From an uncultured Pelagibacteraceae bacterium (GTDB lineage Bacteria; Pseudomonadota; Alphaproteobacteria; Pelagibacterales; AG-422-B15): a stretch of DNA of 59,320 bases. How positions within the stretch are numbered: the stretch's first letter is position 1; every line of letters starts with the position of its first letter. The position numbers were made by a program, and so were the translations under genes. Where the stretch lies: positions 1 through 59,320 of the forward strand of contig CABWZX010000004.1 of assembly GCA_902510025.1 (NCBI GenBank). The letters run 5' to 3'. Below, piece after piece: positions 39,728 through 50,260 of this stretch. The notes under the pieces were generated by a model, which saw only the letters and a program-made list of their open reading frames with translations, did no database searches and had not been told where the DNA came from.

Positions 39728-41854
39728 TTAATTAATAAATAGTCTTGATGCCGCACTTACATTGTCCACTTTTTTTAAAGCATCTATTATTGATTCTAAA
39801 TGCAAAATATTATTTACATCTATAACAAATATCATATCAAAAAAATCGTCGCCCTTTTCAGAAATATTAAGATTTGTTATATTTCCTTTTTCACCCCCCA
39901 CAACTGTAGCGAGTTTTCCAAGTGACCCTGGTTCATTTTTAACTGAAACCTTAATTCTTGAAGAAAAAAATTGATCTTGATCAACATCTTTCCAAGTAGC
40001 TGAAATCCATTCTTCTTTTTTATAATCTTTGTTTAATTCATCACAATTTAATGAATGAATGATAATACCAGAATCCTCAGATGTGATTCCAATTATGTCT
40101 TCATCTGGCAATGGCAAACAACACTCTGAAAAATGTATTGCAACTCCTGGCTGTAAATCTTTTATTTCTAATGGAACCTTATCCATCTTCTTTGATCTTC
40201 TGTATCTTGAAAAAAATGAAAGCCCTGATGCAGGCTTCAACTTTAATAATTGTCTTGGTTTTATGTGGCCTTTTCCAATTGAAATCAATAGCTCCTCTGA
40301 ATTCTTTCTATTTAACTTTTTTGCAAAAGTATCCAGCAGTCCGGATGATAGATCTTCATCTTTATCTAATACTTTTTTTAGAATTTTTTTTCCAAGATTT
40401 GCAAATTCATCTTTTTCCTGTTTTTTAAAATATTTTTTAATTGATGACTGTGCTTTTGCTGTAGTAACGATATTTTCCCAAGTTTCTGAAGGAGCTTGAC
40501 TTTTAGATGTCAAAATTTCAATCTCATCACCGTTCTGTATTTTTGTATATAGTGGTCTTGGTTTTCCATTAATTTTACAACCAACACAACGATTTCCTAT
40601 TTCTGAATGAAGCGCATATGCAAAATCAATTGAATTAGAATTTGAAGGCAGATGGATAAGATCTCCTTTCGGGGTAAAACAAAAAACTTGATCTTGAAAC
40701 ATTTCTAGTTTTGTTGCCTCTAGAAGCTCTTCTGAAGATGCTCCACTATCAAGAATCTCAACTAAATCTCTAAGCCATGTAACATTTACAGGGTCTGAAG
40801 ATGAATTATCAACTAAATTATAGTTTTCCTTATAAGACCAATGAGCTGCTATTCCTCTGTCAGCCACTGAATCCATTTCCTTAGTTCTTATTTGCAACTC
40901 TACCCTTTGTCTTTCTGGGCCAACAATGGTTGTATGTATTGATTGATAATTATTTATTTTTGGTGTTGAAATATAATCTTTAAAAGAACCTGGGACAGCT
41001 GGCCACCTATTATGAATTATTCCCAGTATAGCATAACAGTCATTAATGGAATCAGTTAAAATTCTATAAGCAAATATATCGGACAACTGCCTAAAAGCTA
41101 TTTGCTTGTTCTGCATTTTATGCCAAACAGAATAGATTTTCTTTTCTCTACCAAGGATCTGACTACTAAGATTGTTTTTTTCTAAAAGTTCTAAAATTTT
41201 TTTCTTTATTTTTTCAGTTAAATTAGAGGTATCCTTTTTTAGATATTCAATTCTATTAGAAATTGATGAGTAGGCAGAAGGATTTAGAATTTGGAATGAT
41301 AAATCTTCTAATTCATCCTTAAATTCATGCATCCCCAACCTTCCTGCAAGAGGCGCATATATTTCTATAGTCTCAGATGCAATTCTTTTTCTTCTATTTT
41401 CCTCAGGTATGAACTGAATAGTCCTCATATTATGTAATCTATCAGCAAGCTTTACTAACAAAACTCTAATATCTTTTGACATAGCTAGAATTAATTTTCT
41501 AAAATTCTCAGCTTGAAATTTATTTTCTGTATAAGTTTCTATTTTAGAAAGTTTAGTTACACCATTAACTAATTTAACAACTTCCTCTCCAAATTCATCT
41601 TTCAAATCATTTTCAGTTGTAAGAGTATCTTCAAGCGTATCGTGAAGCAGTCCTGTAACTATTGTAGACGTATCAAGTTTTAAACTTAATAAAATATCTG
41701 CTACAGCCAAAGGATGAGAAATATATGGATCTCCTGAATGTCTTCTCTGAGATTTGTGAGCTGATAGAGCAAAGTCATAAGCTTTCTCAATCAACTGAAC
41801 ATTTAAATCCGGGTCATAAGACTTTATTTTGCTAATAAGCTCATTTTGAACCAT
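39728..41854 (-). CDS. rsh: bifunctional (p)ppGpp synthetase/hydrolase (RelA/SpoT homologue)
   Basis: HD domain HSGDPYISHPLAVADIL..LLHDTLEDT, synthetase NYQSIHTTIVGPERQRVELQIRT, TGS and ACT domains. Confidence 0.95.
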   Translation of the reverse strand: MVQNELISKIKSYDPDLNVQLIEKAYDFALSAHKSQRRHSGDPYISHPLAVADILLSLKLDTSTIVTGLLHDTLEDTLTTENDLKDEFGEEVVKLVNGVTKLSKIETYTENKFQAENFRKLILAMSKDIRVLLVKLADRLHNMRTIQFIPEENRRKRIASETIEIYAPLAGRLGMHEFKDELEDLSFQILNPSAYSSISNRIEYLKKDTSNLTEKIKKKILELLEKNNLSSQILGREKKIYSVWHKMQNKQIAFRQLSDIFAYRILTDSINDCYAILGIIHNRWPAVPGSFKDYISTPKINNYQSIHTTIVGPERQRVELQIRTKEMDSVADRGIAAHWSYKENYNLVDNSSSDPVNVTWLRDLVEILDSGASSEELLEATKLEMFQDQVFCFTPKGDLIHLPSNSNSIDFAYALHSEIGNRCVGCKINGKPRPLYTKIQNGDEIEILTSKSQAPSETWENIVTTAKAQSSIKKYFKKQEKDEFANLGKKILKKVLDKDEDLSSGLLDTFAKKLNRKNSEELLISIGKGHIKPRQLLKLKPASGLSFFSRYRRSKKMDKVPLEIKDLQPGVAIHFSECCLPLPDEDIIGITSEDSGIIIHSLNCDELNKDYKKEEWISATWKDVDQDQFFSSRIKVSVKNEPGSLGKLATVVGGEKGNITNLNISEKGDDFFDMIFVIDVNNILHLESIIDALKKVDNVSAASRLFIN

Positions 41855-41911
41855 AGTTAGACCTTATAAATCATACATTGTGCAGTTAGTGAAGTAGAAA
41901 AAGAATGAAAA

Positions 41912-42430
41912 TTAAAGCTTTCTAGGAATTTTATATAGTTTTTCACCTGTGTAACCAGATTTATATATATTACAAATGCTTTGATTTTGCTTAGGGTGTA
42001 TCCAATTCGAACATATGTCCATCATTGGCTTTAGAACAAACCCTCTCTCATGAATTCTAGGGTGAGGTAAAATACATTTAGAATTATTTTCTCTTGCTGC
42101 ACTAATTCTTCCTGGCTTCACTAGCAATATATCCAAGTCACAAGTTCGAGATGAGTTTTTTTTGTATATATTTCTTCCTAAGTTCTTTTCTATACTTTTA
42201 AGAACGAAGAGTAGTGATTCTGGTTTTAAAGCAGAATCCACCATAATAGCGCCGTTAAAAAAAGTATTTGCAGCAGAATTAAAATCTTTAGGTGGAGATG
42301 AATATAAGAAAGATTTCTTGATTACACGAATATTATTTTGATTCAATTTCTTTATCGCATACTTAAGTGAATCAACTGGACTTCCATGCTTAGAAGGCAT
42401 ATTCGAACCAATTCCAATAATATATATCAT
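41912..42430 (-). CDS. folK: 2-amino-4-hydroxy-6-hydroxymethyldihydropteridine pyrophosphokinase
   Basis: YIIGIGSNMP..., SSRTCDLDILLV, LPHPRIHERGFVLKPMMDI; start taken at MIYIIG (ATGA overlap with smpB). Confidence 0.9.
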   Translation of the reverse strand: MIYIIGIGSNMPSKHGSPVDSLKYAIKKLNQNNIRVIKKSFLYSSPPKDFNSAANTFFNGAIMVDSALKPESLLFVLKSIEKNLGRNIYKKNSSRTCDLDILLVKPGRISAARENNSKCILPHPRIHERGFVLKPMMDICSNWIHPKQNQSICNIYKSGYTGEKLYKIPRKL

Positions 42431-42864
42431 CTTATTGCCTTCTTCTCTCTCTCCCAACTTCTTTTCTTCTTAACTTCTCTTTTGTCATGAAGTTTCTTTC
42501 CCTTTGATAAAGCTATTTCTAATTTTGCTATTCCCTTTTTATTAAAATATATCTTTGTGGGTATCAGAGTTAAAGATTCCTTCTTTATTTTACCTGATAT
42601 TTTTTTAATTTCTTTTTTATGAAGAAGAAGCTTTCTTGGTCTTGATTCGTCATGATTCATGTATGAAGAGTTAGCATATCTTGAAAAATAAGAATTAATT
42701 AGAAATATTTCATTATTAACCTCTTTAGCAAATGATTCAGAAATATCTACCCTGCCATCACGCAAAGATTTTATTTCACTTCCCATTAATTGGATTCCAG
42801 CTTCAAAAACTTCAATAAAGAAATAATTATATCGAGCTTTTCTATTTTGCGCTGCTATTTGCAA
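42427..42864 (-). CDS. smpB: SsrA-binding protein SmpB
   Basis: NRKARYNYFFIEVFEAGIQLMGSEIKSLRDGRVDISESFA; YFNKKGIAKLEIALSKGKKLHDKREVKKKRSWERE. Confidence 0.96.
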   Translation of the reverse strand: MQIAAQNRKARYNYFFIEVFEAGIQLMGSEIKSLRDGRVDISESFAKEVNNEIFLINSYFSRYANSSYMNHDESRPRKLLLHKKEIKKISGKIKKESLTLIPTKIYFNKKGIAKLEIALSKGKKLHDKREVKKKRSWEREKKAIR

Positions 42865-42866
42865 AG

Positions 42867-43739
42867 TTAAATAAGTGAAGCATGTTTTAATGCTTGTTCT
42901 ACTGTTTTTTTTGTTTCATTAGAAATTTCTGTAAGTGGAAGTCTTATTTCACTTGAACATAGGCCCAATTTATTAGCTGCATATTTTACTGGGCCGGGAC
43001 TTGATTCAATAAATAAAGCTGTATGCAAAGGCATGAGCAGATCATTAATTTTAGCTGCTTCTTGAAATTTACACTCCAAACATAAATTCATAAAATCAGA
43101 GCATAATTTTGGAGCGATATTTGCAGTTACAGAAATTGCTCCATGACCACCATATAACATAAAAGCTAAACATGTAGCGTCATCACCTGTTAATAAATTA
43201 AAATCTTCACCAATATCTATTCTTGAATTGTAAACTCTTGGAATATCTGCAGTGGCGTCCTTAACACCTACAATATTTTTCAGTTTAAACAATTCTTTCA
43301 TTGTCTCATTGGTCATATTTACTACAGACCTGCCAGGTATATTGTAAATAATTATTGGTATATTGGAGTTTGTAGCAATTGACTTATAGTGTTCGTACAT
43401 CCCTTTTTGAGTAGGCTTATTGTAATATGGAGTTACTATTAATGCTGCATCAGCACCGGATTTCTCAGCATGGCAAGTAAGATCAATTGCTTCCTCGGTA
43501 TTATTTGATCCAGTGCCTGCAATAACTGGAACTCTTTTATTGACCTGATCTATACAAATTTCAACAGCTTGCTTATGCTCCTCATGGGATAAAGTTGGAG
43601 ACTCTCCAGTTGTTCCAACTGGAACTACCCCGTGAATCCCCTCGTCAATTTGAAAATCAATAAAAGACCTAAATGATTCTTCATCAATTTTGCCATTCTT
43701 AAATGGGGTAATAAGAGCTGTAAATGATCCCTTTAACAT
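42867..43739 (-). CDS. dapA: 4-hydroxy-tetrahydrodipicolinate synthase
   Basis: MLKGSFTALITPFKNG, GTTGESPTLSHEEH, VIAGTGSNNT, VTPYYNKPTQ, IIYNIPGRSVVNM. Confidence 0.95.
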   Translation of the reverse strand: MLKGSFTALITPFKNGKIDEESFRSFIDFQIDEGIHGVVPVGTTGESPTLSHEEHKQAVEICIDQVNKRVPVIAGTGSNNTEEAIDLTCHAEKSGADAALIVTPYYNKPTQKGMYEHYKSIATNSNIPIIIYNIPGRSVVNMTNETMKELFKLKNIVGVKDATADIPRVYNSRIDIGEDFNLLTGDDATCLAFMLYGGHGAISVTANIAPKLCSDFMNLCLECKFQEAAKINDLLMPLHTALFIESSPGPVKYAANKLGLCSSEIRLPLTEISNETKKTVEQALKHASLI

Positions 43740-43819
43740 AAAACTATTTTAGCACTATTAATTATTTAAAAAACAATAAATCATAAATATACTCCCTTTA
43801 ACATAAATACCTTTATCTT

Positions 43820-45934
43820 GTGAAAAAAATAGCATTAATCATATTACTCGCATTTATTCCTTATTCATTGGATGCATCTACTACAAACTTTCCATTAAAG
43901 AGACCTGACCACGTAGCGGCATCACTTATGATTGACAAGCTTTTTCCTGTAAAAAGGCCTTCGCAACCTATTTTATCACAAATACTAAGCAATAAAGATT
44001 ATGAATTATTTGAGCTCGCTCTGGATAAGGCTGAAAAATATAAATGGGATAGAGTTAAAGGGATTCAATCAAATATTAAAGATGACTTGGCAAGAGATGT
44101 ACTTGAATGGCTAAGGTACTATAACGGAGCGACAGATTTAAATTTCTCCAACTATAAAGAATATATAAGCCTTAACTCACAGTGGCCATTAATTGAAAGT
44201 ATTAAATTAAAGGCAGAGTCCAAAATAACATTTCAAGAAGACAATAAAGAATTAATAAAATATTTCAGAGATAATCCTCCTAAAACTGGATGGGGTAAAA
44301 TATATTATGGAAATGCATTATTAAATATTGGTGAAATAGAAAAAGGAAGTGCTCTCATAAAAGAAGGATACATTAGTGGAAGCCTAACAAGAAAAGAACA
44401 AGCACGAGTTATTAAAAAATTTAAAAATTTATTTAATCAAGAAGATCATAAAAAACGGATAAATGAATTACTTTGGGATGGAAAGTATCGTACTGCAAGT
44501 AGGTTAATAAAATATGTAAATAAAGATTTCCAAAAATTATATGAGGCAAGAATAGGTCTTATCTCTTTTGCTGGAGGAGTTGATGACCTTATTGCAAGAG
44601 TGCCAAAAAGATTGGCTAATCATCCTGGTCTAGTGCATGATAGAATAAAATGGCGAATAAAAAAAAGAAAATACGATAGTGCCCTTGAGCTACTTTTATC
44701 AATAAGTGAATCTGATCCAAAAAAACTTCAGAGGCCAGAAAAATTTTGGCGTCAAAAAAATATATTAATTCGTAGGTTGATTGACCAACATCAATATAAC
44801 ACAGCTTATGAACTTGCAACTAATCATGGATTAACATCAAACGCAGATATCGCATCAGCTGAATGGATGGCAGGTTGGATCAGTATTACATTCTTAGATA
44901 ATCCACAAGATGCTCTGCAGCATTTTGAAGAGATTTGGAATGTATCATCTAGACCAATATCAAAAGCACGGGCAGCTTACTGGATAGGAAAGTCATATGA
45001 AGAAGTCGGAAATAAAGAAAAATCTCAGGAATGGTATAATAAGGCCTCTGTTTATAATTTAACATTTTATGGACAGTTAGCTGGTGTAAAATCGGAAGAA
45101 AATATTTTCTTTGATCCAGTAGTAAATGTTAAAAGAGAAGAAAGTGAAGAATCAATTCAGCTTAATAACAAAGTTTATGCAGCAATCTCACTTCTTAATG
45201 AATTTGACAGACCAAAGATTGTCAAAAAGTTTTTAAAAGATTTAGCAGATAGAGAAGATATAGTTGTTGCATCAAATGCTATGCAAATTGCAGCAGATAT
45301 AGGTAGGCACGATTTTGCAGTACAGGCAGGAAAAATATTTTATTATAACAATGTAATTCTTGACTCAAAAAGTTTCCCAGTTGTTGATAGACCCGAGTTT
45401 GGAAAGATTATGTTTCCTGATCAAAGCTTAATTCATTCTGTAATTAGACAAGAAAGTCAATTTGATCCAAAGGCAGGAAGTCATGCTGGTGCTAAAGGAT
45501 TAATGCAGTTAATGCCATATACTGCAAAAAAAGTTTCTCAGGGACTTAATCTAGAATATTCAAAAAGCAAACTAACTGACAATCCTAATTACAATGTTAT
45601 TCTCGGAAGCGCATATTTAGATATTCTCCTATCCAACTTAGATGGCTCATATATTTTAACTCTTGCTGCTTATAATGCTGGACAATCAAGAGTTGCGGCT
45701 TGGATTAAAAAATATGGAGACCCAAGAAAAGACGATATTGATGCTGTAGATTGGATAGAGCTAATACCATTCAAAGAAACTCGCAACTACGTACAAAGAG
45801 TTCTAGAGAATGTTCAAGTTTATAGTTTTCTTGAGAATAACAATACACCTCAACCTTACTCGATACTTGAAAATTTAAATCGAGGATATGTGGGCGGAAA
45901 GACTATAATTAAGCCAGTAAAAAAGAACAGCTAG
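43820..45934 (+). CDS. slt: soluble lytic murein transglycosylase (GTG start)
   Basis: N-terminal signal peptide, alpha-superhelical region, C-terminal SLT domain SVIRQESQFDPKAGSHAGAKGLMQLMPYTA...LAAYNAGQSRV. Confidence 0.9.
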   Translation: MKKIALIILLAFIPYSLDASTTNFPLKRPDHVAASLMIDKLFPVKRPSQPILSQILSNKDYELFELALDKAEKYKWDRVKGIQSNIKDDLARDVLEWLRYYNGATDLNFSNYKEYISLNSQWPLIESIKLKAESKITFQEDNKELIKYFRDNPPKTGWGKIYYGNALLNIGEIEKGSALIKEGYISGSLTRKEQARVIKKFKNLFNQEDHKKRINELLWDGKYRTASRLIKYVNKDFQKLYEARIGLISFAGGVDDLIARVPKRLANHPGLVHDRIKWRIKKRKYDSALELLLSISESDPKKLQRPEKFWRQKNILIRRLIDQHQYNTAYELATNHGLTSNADIASAEWMAGWISITFLDNPQDALQHFEEIWNVSSRPISKARAAYWIGKSYEEVGNKEKSQEWYNKASVYNLTFYGQLAGVKSEENIFFDPVVNVKREESEESIQLNNKVYAAISLLNEFDRPKIVKKFLKDLADREDIVVASNAMQIAADIGRHDFAVQAGKIFYYNNVILDSKSFPVVDRPEFGKIMFPDQSLIHSVIRQESQFDPKAGSHAGAKGLMQLMPYTAKKVSQGLNLEYSKSKLTDNPNYNVILGSAYLDILLSNLDGSYILTLAAYNAGQSRVAAWIKKYGDPRKDDIDAVDWIELIPFKETRNYVQRVLENVQVYSFLENNNTPQPYSILENLNRGYVGGKTIIKPVKKNS

Positions 45935-45941
45935 TAATATT

Positions 45942-47234
45942 ATGTTACCAAATAATGACCAAACATGTGGTTGGATCAATGAACTACCAAAACGAACAGG
46001 TATAAATAAATTTGAAGGTCAAGCCTCATGTGATTGGATTATTGTCGGGGCCGGGTATACCGGGCTTTCTGCAGCTAGACAGCTAGGAAATATGAATCCA
46101 AACATGAATATTGCAGTTATTGATGCTGAAGTGGCTGGAGAAGGTGCGAGTAGTAGAAATTCTGGTTATTTAGTTGAAAGTACTATGAATGATGGGTTCG
46201 TATCATCTAAAAATACTGAAGATTACAAAACTAAGTGTGATCTGTACTCATTGGGTATTGAAAAAGTAAAAAAATTTATAACACAGCATCAAGTTGACTG
46301 CGATTGGAATGAATGTGGAAAATATTATGCATCTTCAAAAATAGAAGATGAGAAAAAGTTAACCAGATTCAATAATATGCTTTCTTCATTAAAGATTAAA
46401 AATCAAATTCTATATAAGGATGACTTACAAAATAGGCTTGGAACAGGATTTTATAAAATTGGCATATATACAAATGGTGGCATTCTTTTAAACCCAGCAA
46501 AATTAGCTAGATCAATGGTAGATTCTTTGCCTGAAAATGTAACTCTTTATGAAAATTCTCCATTGCTTAAATGGGAGACAATAAATAAAAAAATTAATTG
46601 TACCCTTTCTAGAGGAACAATCAATGCATCATCAATTATATTCTGTACAAATGGTTTTCTGTCATCACTGGGTATAGAGAGTCATTATAGTTTTCCTCTC
46701 TTATTGACAGCAAGTATGACAAGAAGGCTTACAGATAAAGAATTTAATCAAATTGGGTCACCTAGTGAATGGGGTGTCTTATCAATAAGGCCAATGGGTG
46801 CAACAGTTAGAATGACAAATGACCGTCGCATACTTATTAGAAATACAGTTTCACTTCATAAGAATTATACAAATATAGAAAGTAATAAAAATATTCATCT
46901 AAAAGGGATCCTAAAAAGATTTCCTTCATTGCCAAAAGATATCATTGAAACAACATGGTCAGGCACTGTTTGTCGAAGTGGAAACGCTGCTCCAATTTTC
47001 AAAAAAATAAGTAATAATATTTATGCTACAGGTTGTTTTAATGGATCTGGAATTGGACTTGGAACTCTATTTGGAGAGGAGATAGCTAATAAAGCATGCA
47101 ATAATATGACAAATGAGATTGAGTTGATTCAAAGAAACAAGAAACCGAATTGGTTACCGCCACAACCTTTTTTAAATTTGGGTATCAAAGCAAGATTTTT
47201 AATTGATAAAAATTATGCTAAATCTGAACTATAA
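45942..47234 (+). CDS. FAD-dependent oxidoreductase (DAO family; gamma-glutamylputrescine oxidase-like)
   Basis: CDWIIVGAGYTGLSAARQLG, GEGASSRNSGYLVES, YATGCFNGSGIGLGTLFGEEIA. Confidence 0.85.
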   Translation: MLPNNDQTCGWINELPKRTGINKFEGQASCDWIIVGAGYTGLSAARQLGNMNPNMNIAVIDAEVAGEGASSRNSGYLVESTMNDGFVSSKNTEDYKTKCDLYSLGIEKVKKFITQHQVDCDWNECGKYYASSKIEDEKKLTRFNNMLSSLKIKNQILYKDDLQNRLGTGFYKIGIYTNGGILLNPAKLARSMVDSLPENVTLYENSPLLKWETINKKINCTLSRGTINASSIIFCTNGFLSSLGIESHYSFPLLLTASMTRRLTDKEFNQIGSPSEWGVLSIRPMGATVRMTNDRRILIRNTVSLHKNYTNIESNKNIHLKGILKRFPSLPKDIIETTWSGTVCRSGNAAPIFKKISNNIYATGCFNGSGIGLGTLFGEEIANKACNNMTNEIELIQRNKKPNWLPPQPFLNLGIKARFLIDKNYAKSEL

Positions 47235-47236
47235 AT

Positions 47237-47328
47237 TGGCGGAGAGAGTGGGATTCGAACCCACGGTACATGTTGCCATGTACGACAAGTTAGCAACCTG
47301 CTGCTTTCGACCACTCAGCCATCTCTCC
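47237..47328 (-). tRNA. tRNA-Ser (GCT), long variable arm, 3' CCA encoded
   Basis: Reverse strand GGAGAGATGGCTGAGTGGTCGAAAGCAGCAGGTTGCTAACTTGTCGTACATGGCAACATGTACCGTGGGTTCGAATCCCACTCTCTCCGCCA. Confidence 0.96.
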
Positions 47329-47357
47329 GAGCAATATTAGTGATATCTAATTTAATT

Positions 47358-48800
47358 TTAATTATCTAGCTTTTTCTTTAAAAGTTTATTTAAAGTACCT
47401 GGATTAGCTTTTCCTTTGCTTAGTTTCATAACCTCTCCTACAAAAAAACCAAGAAGTTTTGTTTTTCCATTCTTATACTTCTCAATATTTTCTGGATTAC
47501 TATTAAGTACTTCATCTACTAATTTCTCAATTTCTCCTTCATCACTAATTTGTGATAAACCTTTTTCCTCAATTATTAAATTAGGATTTTTTCCTGTCTC
47601 GCACATATCTTCAAAAATATCTTTAGCAAGACGGTTAGAAATTTTTCCGCTCTCAATATTGTCTAATAATTCTCCCATCATATCCGCAGAAACTGGGCTA
47701 TCTTGAATTGAGATATTTTTTTTATTCAAAACGGAGAACAGTTCACCAGTAACCCATGTGGTTACAAGTTTAGGAGCCCTTCCTTTAACGACCGCTTCAT
47801 AGTATTCGCTTGTTGCTTTATCAGAAACAACCACTTCAGCGTCATAATTACTAAGTGAATATTCTTTAACAAATCTTGCTTTTTTCTCATCTGGAAGTTC
47901 GGGTATATTTTTTTTAATATTCTCAATCCATTCTTTTTCTAAAACTAAAGGCAAAAGATCGGGGTCAGGAAAATATCTATAATCATGAGCATCTTCTTTT
48001 GATCTCATTGAACGTGTTTCTCCTGAATTAATATCATATAAACGTGTTTCTTGATCTACGCGTTTACCTGAATCTATTAGTTTAATTTGTCTTTTTGATT
48101 CATATACAATTGCAGAACTAATATGCTTAAAAGAATTTAGATTTTTGATTTCACAACGTGTACCGAGTGCTTCGCCATCTTTATTTACTGAAACATTAAC
48201 ATCTGCTCTGAGTGAACCTTGTTCCATATTCCCATCGCAGGTATCTAAATACCGAAGTATACTCCTAACCTTTCTCACATAATTAACAGCTTCTTTAGGT
48301 GAGTTCATGTCAGGTTTGGAAACAATCTCCATAAGCGCTATTCCTGAACGATTAAGATCAACAAATGTGTACTTTGGATCCTGATCATGGAGGCTTTTTC
48401 CCGCATCTTGTTCAAGATGTAAACGCTCTATTCCAATTCTTTTCTGATTATTTTCTGTCTCAATATCAATATATCCTTCTCCTACAATTGGATCTTTATA
48501 TTGAGATATCTGATAACCTTGAGGCAAATCTTGATAAAAATAATTCTTACGATCAAAAATTGATTTCTCATTTATTTTTGCATTAATTCCAATTCCAGAT
48601 CTAACAGCTTGCTCTACACAGTAACTATTAATAACTGGAAGCATCCCTGGCATAGCTGCATCTATTAAGCTAACTTGACTATTCGGGCTTGATCCAAAAT
48701 CAGTAGGAGATGAAGAAAATAATTTTGAATTTGATTTAACTTGAGCATGGATTTCAATGCCTATTACCAAGTTCCAGTCATTAATCATGTTATCCACCAT
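47358..48800 (-). CDS. gatB: Asp-tRNA(Asn)/Glu-tRNA(Gln) amidotransferase subunit B
   Basis: NLVIGIEIHAQVKSNSKLFSSSP, NYFYQDLPQGYQISQY, DLNRSGIALMEIVSKPDM. Confidence 0.96.
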   Translation of the reverse strand: MVDNMINDWNLVIGIEIHAQVKSNSKLFSSSPTDFGSSPNSQVSLIDAAMPGMLPVINSYCVEQAVRSGIGINAKINEKSIFDRKNYFYQDLPQGYQISQYKDPIVGEGYIDIETENNQKRIGIERLHLEQDAGKSLHDQDPKYTFVDLNRSGIALMEIVSKPDMNSPKEAVNYVRKVRSILRYLDTCDGNMEQGSLRADVNVSVNKDGEALGTRCEIKNLNSFKHISSAIVYESKRQIKLIDSGKRVDQETRLYDINSGETRSMRSKEDAHDYRYFPDPDLLPLVLEKEWIENIKKNIPELPDEKKARFVKEYSLSNYDAEVVVSDKATSEYYEAVVKGRAPKLVTTWVTGELFSVLNKKNISIQDSPVSADMMGELLDNIESGKISNRLAKDIFEDMCETGKNPNLIIEEKGLSQISDEGEIEKLVDEVLNSNPENIEKYKNGKTKLLGFFVGEVMKLSKGKANPGTLNKLLKKKLDN

Positions 48801-50260
48801 TTTTCTGGAGTTGCTTTATATTGAACTGTTTCCTCAATATTTTTTGCAATGTTAAGAAGCTTTTGTTCTTCAAATGAATTTGTAATTAATTGTAAACCAA
48901 TAGGTAGATTCTTTTCGTCGTTTGAAAAAGGTATGGATATGCCTGGAATACCAGCTAAATTCACCGGAACAGTGAAAATATCATTAAAATAATTCTGAAC
49001 TGGATCATTTGGTTCATTGGCAATTTCAAATGCAGTACTGGGTGTTGATGGTGTTAATATTGCATCTACATCATTAAAAGCTTTGTTAAAATCATCTTTG
49101 ATTAAAGATCTTACCTTTTGGGCTTTTAAATAATATGCATCATAATAACCCGAAGACAAAACATAAGTTCCTATTAATATTCTTCGCTTAACTTCATCTC
49201 CAAAACCTTCTGACCTTGTTTTCTCATACATATCAATTAAATTTTCACCTTGTTCTCTTAGGCCATAACGTACTCCATCATAACGAGCTAAGTTTGAAGA
49301 TGCTTCCGCAGGTGCAATAATGTAATAAGTTGGTAAAGCACTCATTGTATGAGGCAGGCTAATATTAATAATCTCTGCACCATTTGATTTTAAAAGATCT
49401 TTACATGCATCCCAGGCTTTCAGAGTACTTTTAGGGAGATCATCACTCATAAATTCTTTTGGAACTCCTACCTTCATTCCTTTGACATTAGAGTTCATAT
49501 TTTGAGAGTAGTTTTCTTTTTCTTTAATGGAAGATGTTGAGTCTTTATTGTCATGTCCAGAGATGATATCTAAAAGTATTGCTGCATCATCAACAGTTTT
49601 AGTAATCGGACCAGCCTGATCAAGAGATGAAGCAAAAGCAACAATACCCCATCTTGATACACGTCCATACGAAGGCTTGAGTCCAACGGTTCCAGTAAAA
49701 GATGCGGGCTGTCTGATAGACCCTCCTGTATCAGTTCCTAATGAAGCAATACATAAATCTCCTGCAACTGCTGCCGCAGAGCCGCCCGAAGATCCACCTG
49801 GGACAAGATCTGCTTTTGAATCTTTTAATTTCCACGGGTTCTTTACAGGTCCAAAGTAACTTGTTTTATTTGTTGATCCCATAGCAAACTCATCACAGTT
49901 TAATTTTCCTAAACTAATTAAGCCTGAATCCTTACATTTTTGAGTTACAGTTGATTCATATGTTGGAATAAAATCTGAAAGTATTTTACTTGAGGCGGTC
50001 GTTAAGGTGCCTTTAGTGCAAAAAAGATCTTTAATTCCAATTGGAACACCATCAAAATCACTTTTTAAACTATTTGAGGCTCTTCGTTCATCAGATTTAA
50101 CTGCTTCTGATAAGGAAGATTCTTCTAGCACATAATTATAACAGTTTAGCTCTTTTCCTTCTGTTATATTTTTTAAATAAAGTTCAGTTAATTCTTTTGA
50201 AGATAATTCTTTATTTTTAAGAAGATCAGATGCTTGTTTTATAGTTAAATTTTCAGTCAT
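48785..50260 (-). CDS. gatA: Asp-tRNA(Asn)/Glu-tRNA(Gln) amidotransferase subunit A
   Basis: GVPIGIKDLFCTKG, VPGGSSGGSAAAVAG, GTDTGGSIRQPASFTGTVGLKPSYGRVSRWG. Confidence 0.97.
   Translation of the reverse strand: MTENLTIKQASDLLKNKELSSKELTELYLKNITEGKELNCYNYVLEESSLSEAVKSDERRASNSLKSDFDGVPIGIKDLFCTKGTLTTASSKILSDFIPTYESTVTQKCKDSGLISLGKLNCDEFAMGSTNKTSYFGPVKNPWKLKDSKADLVPGGSSGGSAAAVAGDLCIASLGTDTGGSIRQPASFTGTVGLKPSYGRVSRWGIVAFASSLDQAGPITKTVDDAAILLDIISGHDNKDSTSSIKEKENYSQNMNSNVKGMKVGVPKEFMSDDLPKSTLKAWDACKDLLKSNGAEIINISLPHTMSALPTYYIIAPAEASSNLARYDGVRYGLREQGENLIDMYEKTRSEGFGDEVKRRILIGTYVLSSGYYDAYYLKAQKVRSLIKDDFNKAFNDVDAILTPSTPSTAFEIANEPNDPVQNYFNDIFTVPVNLAGIPGISIPFSNDEKNLPIGLQLITNSFEEQKLLNIAKNIEETVQYKATPEKWWIT

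Noticed and set aside
40059-40499. 146-aa plus-strand ORF antisense to rsh (and the overlapping 105-aa ORF at 40111..40428)
   Set aside because: Lies wholly within a confidently identified gene on the other strand; composition looks like reverse translation of AT-rich coding DNA; no recognisable domain.
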